Positions 1 through 8,437 of a DNA stretch of 64,000 nucleotides are shown here, one piece after another; the stretch's first letter is position 1, and the number at the start of each line of letters is the position of its first letter. Where the stretch lies: positions 62,001-126,000 of the forward strand of contig JAEWIZ010000002.1 in assembly GCA_023386815.1 (NCBI GenBank), written 5' to 3'. The notes under the pieces were generated by a model. The model was not told the origin of the DNA. It did not search any database and worked only from the letters and a program-made list of their open reading frames with translations. The stretch comes from Bacillota bacterium. Its GTDB lineage: Bacteria > Bacillota > Clostridia > Lachnospirales > Lachnospiraceae. The position numbers were made by a program, and so were the translations under genes.

Positions 1-149
1 ATACCCATTATATAGCAGAAGGTCAAATTTATCGTAATTGCTATTGCATAAAATAGCCAATGCTTACGCTTTGCTGGGAAATGCCGTTTAAAATAAAAAA
101 GGCATGTTATATTATAAATACTTAAGAATATCAGGAGTAATATTTTCAT
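1..149 (-). CDS. N-terminus of a membrane protein, probably a sensor histidine kinase (partial)
   Basis: An open frame of 49 codons starts with ATG at 149 and runs off the left edge. It has an excellent Shine-Dalgarno sequence (AAAGGAGGAGGAAG directly before the ATG), so it is a real gene start. The visible residues begin MKILLLIFLSIYN, a hydrophobic segment, followed by a basic patch (KRHFPAKRKH) and a second hydrophobic segment. That fits the first two membrane passes of a multi-spanning protein. It lies 104 bases downstream of a LytTR response regulator on the same strand, where an AgrC-type kinase is usually encoded. The kinase assignment rests on position and membrane pattern only, because no catalytic domain is in the window. 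Confidence 0.5.
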   Translation of the reverse strand, partial: MKILLLIFLSIYNITCLFYFKRHFPAKRKHWLFYAIAITINLTFCYIMG

Positions 150-253
150 CTTCCTCCTCCTTTATTATAAATATATATACGGACTACGACTTTAACATTG
201 TTAAGTATAATAAAGCAGATAGATAGCATGCATCTTTCCATGGTTGGCTAATA

Positions 254-988
254 TTAAAAATGTATTTTAGATCTGGATATATAATTAGAAAAAGCTTCAG
301 AGACCTGTTGCTTATAGGTCACGCCAATTGGTATTTCTTCTCCGGTTTTTAAGATCAGGCTTGACCGCTGAAATTTCCCAATGTATTGTAGATTAACAAT
401 ATAGGAGCGGTGTATTCGTATGAAATTTTTCTCCAGCATCTGCTTCTCCAACTGTTCCATTGTACCATAATATTCGAAGCTTATTTCACCTTGTTGATGT
501 ACCTTTACTAACCTTTTATATATTTCAAAATAGGAAATATCTTTTATCGGTATAACCTTACGAGCACTGCCTGACTCACAAATAAAAACCTCCGTCTTTT
601 TATCCTCCGCCAGCGAAACAGCCCGTAATAAAACCTCCTCAAACCGTTTGGTTGAAGTAGAATCCTTAATCAAATATTGTACAGGTGAAATATCAAATGC
701 CTCAAATACGTAATCCTCGATTGTGGTTAAAAAAATGATTTCCGAGTTACAGCCAAGCTCCCTTAATCTCTTAGCTGTTTCCACACCGTTGAGCGATCCC
801 ATAAGAATATCCAGATATATAATATCTGCCAGGTTCGGTGACTCTAACAGGTGAAACAATAACGCCTCACCGCTTTCAAATGTGGAAAGAGAGATGGGTA
901 TCATATTCCTATTAGCAACTAATTTAACCAGCTTACTATATTTTTTGATCATCTGTTGATTATCATCACATAAATAAATTATTACCAT
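254..988 (-). CDS. LytTR-family response regulator (AgrA/VirR type)
   Basis: The 244-residue product is a two-domain response regulator. Residues 1-118 form a receiver domain with the acidic pair D8-D9, phospho-acceptor D60 (in IIYLDILMG) and conserved K108. Residues of about 135-240 form a LytTR DNA-binding domain, recognisable from YFEIYKRLVKVH and FIRIHRSYIVNLQYI. Proteins of this type are phosphorylated by a membrane histidine kinase and bind direct repeats in promoters, commonly controlling peptide signalling, surface proteins or bacteriocins. AGGAG lies 11 bases before the ATG. A probable kinase gene begins downstream at 149, and a sortase-anchored adhesin is encoded upstream on the same strand. 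No agrB or agrD is visible, so the signal is unknown. Confidence 0.9.
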   Translation of the reverse strand: MVIIYLCDDNQQMIKKYSKLVKLVANRNMIPISLSTFESGEALLFHLLESPNLADIIYLDILMGSLNGVETAKRLRELGCNSEIIFLTTIEDYVFEAFDISPVQYLIKDSTSTKRFEEVLLRAVSLAEDKKTEVFICESGSARKVIPIKDISYFEIYKRLVKVHQQGEISFEYYGTMEQLEKQMLEKNFIRIHRSYIVNLQYIGKFQRSSLILKTGEEIPIGVTYKQQVSEAFSNYISRSKIHF

Positions 989-1218
989 TTACTATTCATC
1001 TCCTGACTCCACCTTAACCATTAATCAATAGTACTAATTACAAATAATTTTTGGTACTTTATGTCACAATTTACAAAAGCAATTTTTAATTTTATTCTTC
1101 CGAATTAACTAAGATAAATAATATAAATATCCAATCATCTAGGAAATATACCTAATCTTTTTCACTTCAGATATATTATGATGAATCCTTTCATTCATTA
1201 ATTAAGCAGAATCAGTTC

Positions 1219-1252
1219 AAAAAAAAATATGCAGAACTTGCATACTTTTTTT
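1219..1252. terminator. Weak bidirectional hairpin with A and T tracts
   Basis: A six-base-pair stem (TATGCA/TGCATA) is flanked by an A tract (1219-1227) and a T tract (1246-1252), so it could act as an intrinsic terminator in either direction. No gene ends next to it. It lies in the 770-base stretch (989-1759) between the response regulator and the adhesin gene. Apart from the elements listed here I see no convincing gene in that stretch. Confidence 0.4.
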
Positions 1253-1304
1253 AATCAACAAGCCTGCCTCGTTAATAAATTAACATCTAAGAGTAAGCTT
1301 CCGG

Positions 1305-1350
1305 TAACTAACTGTATCATGATCATTTTGTGATAAAAGTTACTAACTGA
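1305..1350 (-). promoter_or_regulatory. Possible LytTR binding repeats
   Basis: Read on the minus strand, two direct copies, TCAGTTAGT and ACAGTTAGT, both match the AgrA/LytTR consensus [TA][AC][CA]GTTN[AG][TG]. They are 35 bases apart start to start, whereas the classical spacing is 21-22, which weakens the call. They lie about 320 bases upstream of the response regulator, so they would fit autoregulation. Confidence 0.3.
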
Positions 1351-1379
1351 TTATCCCTATGAAACAATTTTTGTTCATG

Positions 1380-1414
1380 ACAATAGAAAGCATGCAAAAC
1401 ACGCTTTCTATTGT
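1380..1414. repeat. Perfect 12-bp inverted repeat, no T tract
   Basis: The arms ACAATAGAAAGC and GCTTTCTATTGT are exact complements around an 11-base loop. There is no T tract on either side, so it does not look like an intrinsic terminator. The octamer GAACGCGT occurs directly repeated just beyond it (near 1420 and 1459), and a 14-bp palindrome CTGTTCATGAACAG lies at 1491-1504. The role is unknown. It could be an operator region or the remnant of an element. Confidence 0.4.
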
Positions 1415-1653
1415 TACACGAACGCGTACAGAAGAATAATACCGGGGGAGGTATCGGGGAACGCGTTTAAAATGTTCCCACAGATTCACTCTGTTCATGA
1501 ACAGTGACAGCAAGCTGATTCACTTTATTCACCAGACTTGTAAAGTATAAATAAAATCTATCATCCCTTGGTATTCTATGTCTCCAATCGACTGTTTTTT
1601 GTACCGAATGAAGGATCCCTAAGATTTTACCCCATAATTCTTCTAATCTTATC

Positions 1654-1704
1654 AAAAAAACTAAAAGGCCAAAGCTTTATATAAGAGAATAAAGCTTTAG
1701 CCTT
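1654..1704 (-). terminator. Rho-independent terminator of the adhesin gene
   Basis: Read on the minus strand, AAGGC-(A)-AAAGCTTTAT pairs with ATAAAGCTTT-(G)-GCCTT and is followed by TTTTAGTTTTTTT. It lies 56 bases past the stop codon of the LPXTG protein. Confidence 0.85.
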
Positions 1705-1759
1705 AAAGCAAAACATAATCCTGTAGCTCTTAAATCACCTTATCAAAGGAGAATTGAGC

Positions 1760-4750
1760 TCATCTATTGCTCTTTTTCTTGCGTGGTAAAGCAAGTAACA
1801 GGATACATAGAAGCGACAGGGCAGATAGAAACCACAGGAGATGGTATGTGTTTCTGTCATCGCCAGTTTTTGGCATATCTAATTCTACAACCCTTTTCGG
1901 TATTTCCTCAACATCGATGTCTTTTTTGCCTCTATCTTCATTAATGTCACTGACCTCTTGAGGTATTCCTTCAGGATTCGTATTGATTTCTTTATCATTG
2001 ACTTCATTGGTATCGATTTCAGGGATTACTTCGATTTCCTTACCATTGTCTGTTTCGGTACTCCCCCCTACCTCAGTTTCGGCTTCTGGTTCATTACCAG
2101 TTTCAACACTTCCTCCTGTTTCGGTTTCGGTATTAGTTTCAGCACTTCCTCCTGTTTCGGTTTCGGTATTAGTTTCAGTACTTCCTCCTGTTTCTATTTC
2201 AGTTTCTCCTTCGGTACCAGTTTCAGTACTCCCCCCTGCTTCAGTTCCGCCATTTATTTCTTCGGAGGTTTCTTTCCAATCTGGAATACCATTTGGCTCA
2301 TTTTTATTGCCATTACCATCAATATCATTTCTATCTTCGATGTCCAGCGCATAAATTAGAATTAATTTGCCATCAGGTGCAGGAGTTGCTTGCGAATCCT
2401 GTGGATAGATAAAGGAAATTTCCTGACCATTTAATTGATAGGGTAAAAGTCCTCCGCTTTGAATCCATTTAGCATCAGTCAAATCAGGATCAAATACATA
2501 GTTTTGAGAATCATATGTCGTGATCCCATTTACAGTATAGCTACCTAATTCACCAACTTTACCATACTGAGTAGCAAGCTCTATATTCTCTTGGGCTGTG
2601 ACAGGACTGGGATTACCAGTAGTACCATCATAAAGGCTATAATATACGTTTACGGTAGAATAAGGTTGCTGATAATCTGGGATTCCATCCGTGCTTGTTC
2701 CCGGAACCGATCCTCGATTATCGGCTGCATAATAGAGCGTGTGTGTTCCTAAACCGTTCTCGGTATCACTTAATGTCAGCATCCATTCAGAAATCGCAGC
2801 ATTTTCCTCCAAATGCTTTAACGTATATTCTCTGTCAAAGATATAATTGCTTTCTTCACTGCCTAAATTTATTTTGTCTATTATATCATAGTCATAATCA
2901 TTATCCTTTAGTCCTTCAACCAGAAATGGTCCACCGATTTCAGCTGGAAAGCTACTTGTATTAAAGCCATCCCAGATTTCGTATATGATATTTCCACTTG
3001 TTTTTGCGGCATCTGCCCGCAACTCCAATACATTAATGTTTTTTAATGTGTTGGTTCCGGATAAGTTAAAAATTTGATTATAATCCTGAGAATAATTAGA
3101 TATTACAGCCTGTGCACCTGAATTTAACGTTGCGGAGTAATTCGCTCCATCCAGTACCCAGTGATATGGGGTTTCCGGGAAGATCAGGTAGTTGTTAAAT
3201 AAAGCCTCCTGGCTTCCTGGGTTAATTACTCCTGTCATAGACACACTATTTTCCGGTATAGCTACCCAGTGACGCATCTCACCTGTTTCAATATTCAAGC
3301 TTGCATTAACAGCACTCTTAATCACATAGGTATTTGCACTACTCTTACTGTTTAACAGCACTACATTTCTAGGATTGGTGAAGGTAACACTGGGGTTGCT
3401 GTCTCGCAATGTAATCAAAGATTCCGCTATAGCATTATTCTTAGCAATGATATTAACTTCGGCGCTCTTTGCAATTTTGATAGTATTTGCACTAACCATA
3501 GAACTAGTGGCATTAGCTGCCGAACCCTCGTAATCCACAACATATGTCCACTTTGCTCCTTCACCAACACTGATAGAGTCTACCGTAAAATAGGAAGGAT
3601 GAGCACTCACATCATTTTTATAATACTTTGTGTCTGCTTTAATATCAAAGACAACGCTGGCGTAATCTTCAATTACAAAGCTACCTAGCTTGTAGTAATC
3701 GGTAATAAACCCATTACCACCACCGATGTGATGATATTCAAAGGTAGCATTTCGTCCAATGATGAACGGCGTTTGATAAGCATCCGTATGAGTACCAATT
3801 AAACCGGTTGTATATACCGAATGTTTCGTTTTACCAGCTTCATCCTTAATGATTAGGGATGCGCCATCCGTCACTTTTACATAACTGTCCCCATACCAAT
3901 AGATATAAAAGATAGGGTCAATATCACCAAGAACCCCATCGCCGTCAGCCGGGGAATCGTGTTTTGTAATGGTATTATTGCCTTCAAATGTAATAAAATT
4001 TGCTGCTATGGTTTCTGAAGCATGAGTATCTTGCCACAATGCCCCACGGGATGCACTGCCGGACGCCGGCAAACTCCCTCCATAACCATCTGAATCAACA
4101 CCACTCCCACCTGAACCGTTGCGATAGCTCATTGTAATGTCACAGTTTCGGAACACTACCTGGGGATTATGAACTGGGTATATTGCGATATCACCCATAC
4201 CAGGCCCTTTGTAAGTGACATTATCAAAGGTTATTCTTACATTGTCAGTGACATTTCCAGCCGGGAAATAACAACCAACCTCACTGCTACCATACCATGT
4301 GACATCTTTCATCGTAAAAGACTTCACATAGTTCGTGTTGAGAAATTGGAAATTACCTCCCTCAACAATCGTGTGAGGCCAGTTAAAAATAATTTTATGG
4401 CCCTGACCATCGATCACAAAGTCACCACTACCACCGGCATTCAACTTGTTTCCGGCCAGGATTCCTTGTGGCTGGCCCGAATATCCAGGCTTAGCTTCAC
4501 CTTCATAAGAACTATTCCACTGTCCTGACCCATTTGTCATGCCATATTCGATTATAATATCATTCGTTAGTTTGATTTTCCATAAGTTGTTGCTATTGAC
4601 TGCCTGAATAAAGTCTTTCGCAGTGCTTACTGTAACTTCTCCACTTTCTTCTGCTACAACTACTCGAAATGGGAGAACTACGCAGATAACAACGGTCAGT
4701 AGAAACAGAACCATTTTGATACCGCGTTTAAGCTGCTTATTTGTTTGCAT
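1760..4750 (-). CDS. Sortase-anchored surface protein with a pectate-lyase-like adhesive domain
   Basis: The 996-residue product has a Gram-positive signal peptide (residues 1-34, ending VVVAEE). The following region of about 400 residues resembles the pectate-lyase-like adhesive fold seen in listerial and enterococcal surface proteins: a start like VTVSTAKDFIQAV, then many short beta-rich segments with phrases such as DGQGHKIIFNW. After beta-rich linker modules comes an acidic Thr/Glu/Gly-rich wall-spanning stretch with 12-residue repeats. The C-terminus is a cell-wall sorting signal: MPKTGD (an LPXTG variant with Met first), a hydrophobic helix and RKKKSNR. It should therefore be covalently attached to peptidoglycan by a sortase, which is not in this window. 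AGGAGG precedes the ATG. The binding target is unknown. Confidence 0.85.
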   Translation of the reverse strand: MQTNKQLKRGIKMVLFLLTVVICVVLPFRVVVAEESGEVTVSTAKDFIQAVNSNNLWKIKLTNDIIIEYGMTNGSGQWNSSYEGEAKPGYSGQPQGILAGNKLNAGGSGDFVIDGQGHKIIFNWPHTIVEGGNFQFLNTNYVKSFTMKDVTWYGSSEVGCYFPAGNVTDNVRITFDNVTYKGPGMGDIAIYPVHNPQVVFRNCDITMSYRNGSGGSGVDSDGYGGSLPASGSASRGALWQDTHASETIAANFITFEGNNTITKHDSPADGDGVLGDIDPIFYIYWYGDSYVKVTDGASLIIKDEAGKTKHSVYTTGLIGTHTDAYQTPFIIGRNATFEYHHIGGGNGFITDYYKLGSFVIEDYASVVFDIKADTKYYKNDVSAHPSYFTVDSISVGEGAKWTYVVDYEGSAANATSSMVSANTIKIAKSAEVNIIAKNNAIAESLITLRDSNPSVTFTNPRNVVLLNSKSSANTYVIKSAVNASLNIETGEMRHWVAIPENSVSMTGVINPGSQEALFNNYLIFPETPYHWVLDGANYSATLNSGAQAVISNYSQDYNQIFNLSGTNTLKNINVLELRADAAKTSGNIIYEIWDGFNTSSFPAEIGGPFLVEGLKDNDYDYDIIDKINLGSEESNYIFDREYTLKHLEENAAISEWMLTLSDTENGLGTHTLYYAADNRGSVPGTSTDGIPDYQQPYSTVNVYYSLYDGTTGNPSPVTAQENIELATQYGKVGELGSYTVNGITTYDSQNYVFDPDLTDAKWIQSGGLLPYQLNGQEISFIYPQDSQATPAPDGKLILIYALDIEDRNDIDGNGNKNEPNGIPDWKETSEEINGGTEAGGSTETGTEGETEIETGGSTETNTETETGGSAETNTETETGGSVETGNEPEAETEVGGSTETDNGKEIEVIPEIDTNEVNDKEINTNPEGIPQEVSDINEDRGKKDIDVEEIPKRVVELDMPKTGDDRNTYHLLWFLSALSLLCILLLALPRKKKSNR
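2035..2260 (-). repeat. Thr/Glu/Gly-rich coding repeat of the adhesin wall spacer
   Basis: A 36-base unit, seen most clearly with starts at 2111, 2147 and 2183, encodes the 12-residue motif GGS-x-ETNTETET. Flanking degenerate copies extend the Thr/Glu-rich tract. It is the hydrophilic spacer between the folded surface domains and the MPKTG anchor. Such in-phase repeats readily change copy number. Confidence 0.8.
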
Positions 4751-5072
4751 ATCCTTTCCTCCTAAAACAAAGACAAAAACCAGTTAATACTTTACCTCAT
4801 AAGTATAATTTTATAATTTCATTCTTTGGGCGTCATGTCCTGAATTAAGGATTATCTGTATCGAATGCCATTAGAGAAAAGAGAAACGAAATGGAAAATT
4901 GGAAAAATCACCAATTCGGAACAAAAAAAGGTAAATTAAATACACAACAAAGCGAACCTACCTTGCGTTATTTATACTAATACCAGTGTGAATACAAAAA
5001 CTAACGACCATTTGACAACAAATAATTGTTATAGAGAAACTTGCCATGACACTAGCAAACTGGTGGGGCGGA

Positions 5073-5981
5073 ATGGAGTCTAATTTGAACAAGCATATTT
5101 TTGAAAAATACAGCCGCGAGATACTGCAGACAATCTGTGACCATATTGATTCCATCATCTATGTAAATGATATGGAAACCTATGAAATTAAATTTGTCAA
5201 CCGTACCCTCACCGAACTACTAGGCATGAATGCTGATGATCTGCTAGGCAGAAAATGCTGGCAGATACTCCAAAAGGATATGGATGAGCCCTGCCCATTT
5301 TGTCCGATTCCCAAGCTAAAAAGCGGGGGCTACATTCCTGGTAGCGGCATCCTGGAATATGAACATCAGAATACGATCACCGGTGGGTGGTACTGGGTCA
5401 AAGACTCCGTCATCCGCTGGGTAGATGGGAATCTGGCACATTATGAGATTGCCATTGATATAAGCACACGAAAAAAGTATGAGGAACAATTACAATATTT
5501 TGCTTCAACAGATGCATTGACCAAAGTATTTAACCGTGAATGGGGCATTAAGGTACTGCAGAAGATGCATGGGGTTCCTCATATCACGAAACCCTCTATC
5601 TCCTTATGTTTTATTGATTTGGATGGCTTAAAGCCTATTAATGACATTTATGGACATGCCGCAGGTGATGAGGCGTTACTCGCTATAGCCCGCGCCATCT
5701 CCCAGCGAATTCGCAGGGATGATATGGTTTGCCGGTGGGGTGGCGATGAATTTCTGGTACTACTTACATGCGATGTTAAGAACGCTGATACAATTATGCA
5801 TGAGATACAAAAAGACCTAAAAACAAAGCAAGATAACAGATCCTGCCGTACGATATCCTTTAGTTATGGAATCGTCGATTTGGCTATGTTTGATGATGTT
5901 GATGCTGCTATCGCTGCTGCTGATAGTCTTATGTACCATAATAAAAGTTCCAAACCTTCACTGACCAAAAAAATACCATAG
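5073..5981 (+). CDS. PAS-GGDEF diguanylate cyclase
   Basis: This enzyme is expected to make cyclic di-GMP from two GTP in the cytoplasm. Residues of about 15-130 form a PAS sensor domain containing CPFCP, a Cys-rich insertion that could bind a metal or sense redox state. Residues of about 140-300 form the GGDEF domain, with the intact active-site motif GGDEF at 223-227. An inhibitory-site RxxD (RRDD) ends six residues before it, so product feedback is likely. No membrane segment is visible. An in-frame ATG nine codons upstream (5046) is possible, but GGTGGGG before 5073 favours the later start. The gene converges on an EAL phosphodiesterase gene with only 20 bases between stops, pairing synthesis and breakdown of the same messenger. 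Confidence 0.9.
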   Translation: MESNLNKHIFEKYSREILQTICDHIDSIIYVNDMETYEIKFVNRTLTELLGMNADDLLGRKCWQILQKDMDEPCPFCPIPKLKSGGYIPGSGILEYEHQNTITGGWYWVKDSVIRWVDGNLAHYEIAIDISTRKKYEEQLQYFASTDALTKVFNREWGIKVLQKMHGVPHITKPSISLCFIDLDGLKPINDIYGHAAGDEALLAIARAISQRIRRDDMVCRWGGDEFLVLLTCDVKNADTIMHEIQKDLKTKQDNRSCRTISFSYGIVDLAMFDDVDAAIAAADSLMYHNKSSKPSLTKKIP

Positions 5982-6001
5982 CCTTATCCCCCTTAACATT
6001 C

Positions 6002-8116
6002 TTAACTACCTACATCTTCCGAAATACCATGCTGTTTCATATACTCAATAAAAGAATCATTACTTAAGGATCTGCTGAAATAGAAACCTTGATAATATTT
6101 ACAACCGAGTTGATGAAGCATCTCTACCTGTTCTAGGTTTTCTACTCCTTCTGCTATAGCCTTAACATTCAGCTGATTACAAAGGGAGAGGATGCTCTTC
6201 GTGATCTGTTGACGTTGCCTGTTGTTTACTATGGTAGAGATCAGGGAAGCATCAAGCTTAACGATGTTAGCATAGAAATCGCATAAATATAAGAGCGAAC
6301 TATGTCCCATCCCAAAATCATCGATGGATAGATTTATACTCATTCCTTTTATTTTTTCCAATTTGTAACGGGTCGAGTCGCTCGGTTCAATGGCAGCATT
6401 TTCAGTTAGCTCCAACTCCATATAACCAGGATCTACCCCGATTCTGCCAATACACGACTGAATATTCTGTACAAGAGAATCATCTTCTATAAGCTGCCTC
6501 GGGCTTAAGTTCACTGAGAGAGATACTTTGTAGCCTTGTTGATGCCAGCTGCTTAAATTACAAAAGGCCTGATTCATAATCCATGATCCCAGTTCATTAG
6601 TGAGATTAGCCTCGTCGCAGATACACAATATGATTAACGGAGAAACGTATCCATAAATGGGGTGATTCCATCGAAGGAGGGCTTCCGCCCCAATGACCTG
6701 GCCTTTACAGTCTACTTTCGGCTGATATTCCAAATGTAATGCTGGTTTGCCTTTTTTTAAGCACTCTTTGATTTCAACAACGAAAGATCGGGCTAGGGCT
6801 CCGGTTTCATCGTGACGGTTAAGGAATTGTTTTTTCTGCCCCTCTTCAATGTATTGAATCTCCTTACCCAGATTCTCAAAGACAAAAATTCGGTCACGCA
6901 TCTGGTTCCTATTTTGTAGCCTGACAAAGGGAATATAAATAAGTACAGATAATAATAGATTCACCGCCTGCATTACGATTCCTGCTATCGTTCCCGTTCC
7001 AAGATATCCGGATAAAAAAATAGGGGTGGTCCATTCCACAGCTTGAGTTACCGGAGGCACCCATTCCAACTTCACGAATATCCATGAAGTAAAACTTAAT
7101 AGGATTGGGGATAGCACAAAGGGAATCAGGTAATATGGATTGAATATGATAGGCAGCCCGAATATCATTGTCTCATTAATATTAAGAATACTGGGTAGGA
7201 TTGAGATCTTTGCTAGCCTGTTTTCACTGCTATTTTTTCCAACCACCAGTAAAGCAATCAACAGACCCAAGGTTGCACCAGCACCGCCCAGATAAACATA
7301 AGTATCGAAGAATTCTTTCGTTAGAATTGAAAACTCTGCCGTCTGTGTAATAGCAGGTGTCGCACCAGACATCGCATCCATCACGACATTACCGCCATGG
7401 ATACTGAAGAACCATAGAATATGTGTGATGAGAATAATGAATAGCGCAGAGACGTAATTCTCTCCGGTCATATATTGATCAGTTAGTCTGACCAAAAGAT
7501 TATTACCATTGATACCGATCAAATCAAACAGTATTCTTGTCACACTAAAACCCGAGATGGTAAGGAAAGCCGGTAGCAATGCTTTAAAAGATGATCGAAT
7601 CAAAGCACTGCCATTATAATTAATTAGATCGAAAGGTTGGATACGATCACGACATTTATAAAAAAAGCAAAAGAGCTTACAGGATAATATGGATATGAAA
7701 ATAGCTCCAAATACACCGACGGAGCCGGCTGTTGTTGCACTTATTACTATGTTCCCTACACCACTGTAAAAGGAAAAGAAGGAGCCAAAGGCAGTGATTA
7801 CAAGAGTAATTGCATTGACCTCGCCGGAAATCACAAGCTCACTCTCTCCCGCAAAAGCATAACTTACCGTAACCAACGCCAAAAGCGCCATGATATTTAG
7901 GGTCCCTCGATGTACTATCTGCCCGAAATTCCTCCACCCCTCTCCAAACACACGCACCATAAAATCCTGATATACCGGAACTGGTAAATTAAGCAATGCA
8001 AGGACGACTGCTCCCATCAAAATAAAGGGCATCAGGTATAATAATCCACGACGCAGGATTCTGATTGTTTGTTGATTCGCCAATTTGGATACGATTATAT
8101 CTAGCTTTTCCATCAT
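6002..8116 (-). CDS. PTS EIIC-like membrane domain fused to an EAL c-di-GMP phosphodiesterase
   Basis: The 704-residue product begins with about 400 residues of multi-pass membrane protein resembling the IIC permease of lactose/cellobiose PTS systems, including the loop INETMIFGLPIIFNP typical of that family. After a short linker comes an EAL domain (about residues 435-690) with GAEALLRW, LELTEN and SIDDFGMG, so phosphodiesterase activity is likely retained. No IIA or IIB domain is present or encoded nearby. The permease part may therefore be a sugar sensor that controls c-di-GMP breakdown (inference). The longest frame starts with GTG at 8146, but AAGGAGG lies inside it and points to the ATG at 8116. 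It is convergent with the diguanylate cyclase. Confidence 0.85.
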   Translation of the reverse strand: MMEKLDIIVSKLANQQTIRILRRGLLYLMPFILMGAVVLALLNLPVPVYQDFMVRVFGEGWRNFGQIVHRGTLNIMALLALVTVSYAFAGESELVISGEVNAITLVITAFGSFFSFYSGVGNIVISATTAGSVGVFGAIFISILSCKLFCFFYKCRDRIQPFDLINYNGSALIRSSFKALLPAFLTISGFSVTRILFDLIGINGNNLLVRLTDQYMTGENYVSALFIILITHILWFFSIHGGNVVMDAMSGATPAITQTAEFSILTKEFFDTYVYLGGAGATLGLLIALLVVGKNSSENRLAKISILPSILNINETMIFGLPIIFNPYYLIPFVLSPILLSFTSWIFVKLEWVPPVTQAVEWTTPIFLSGYLGTGTIAGIVMQAVNLLLSVLIYIPFVRLQNRNQMRDRIFVFENLGKEIQYIEEGQKKQFLNRHDETGALARSFVVEIKECLKKGKPALHLEYQPKVDCKGQVIGAEALLRWNHPIYGYVSPLIILCICDEANLTNELGSWIMNQAFCNLSSWHQQGYKVSLSVNLSPRQLIEDDSLVQNIQSCIGRIGVDPGYMELELTENAAIEPSDSTRYKLEKIKGMSINLSIDDFGMGHSSLLYLCDFYANIVKLDASLISTIVNNRQRQQITKSILSLCNQLNVKAIAEGVENLEQVEMLHQLGCKYYQGFYFSRSLSNDSFIEYMKQHGISEDVGS

Positions 8117-8383
8117 CTTTATATATTCCTCCTTGCTATTTATCACAAGTCATGAATCTATTACTTAAATATTACCTGCTATGAGACTGATACATCCATA
8201 AACTCACGCTTTTATCTACTTTATGATTCCTTTGTACTACTAAACTATAAAATGCGTGCATATATTATGTTTTACTTTGTATCTAATTCTTAAATTTTTG
8301 TTCCCAATTCATACCTTACAGCCTTCTTTGGGGAGATTGGATTTCTTCAGACCGTTATCGTAATTATGTATCTCATGGCCTAA

Positions 8384-8413
8384 TATAAAAAGCTCCGGTC
8401 TACGACCGGAGCT
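8384..8413 (-). terminator. Rho-independent terminator of fhs
   Basis: A perfect ten-base-pair stem AGCTCCGGTC/GACCGGAGCT with a three-base loop is followed on the minus strand by TTTTTATATT. It lies 25 bases after the fhs stop. The rest of 8117-8383 shows only the leader of the EAL gene. Confidence 0.9.
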
Positions 8414-8437
8414 ATAAGTTCATTTCAATATAATTTT

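Noticed and set aside
1230..1326. A 21-23 codon frame on the minus strand ending in Cys, considered as an autoinducing peptide
   Set aside because: No Shine-Dalgarno sequence and no acidic C-terminal tail like AgrD; chance is sufficient.
1467..1655. A 62-codon TTG-started frame on the minus strand
   Set aside because: Its start lies in the T tract of the adhesin terminator and no ribosome-binding site is present. No family was recognised.
4751..5045. Search for a c-di-GMP riboswitch between the adhesin and the diguanylate cyclase
   Set aside because: Neither the GEMM-I nor the GEMM-II conserved core was seen on either strand.
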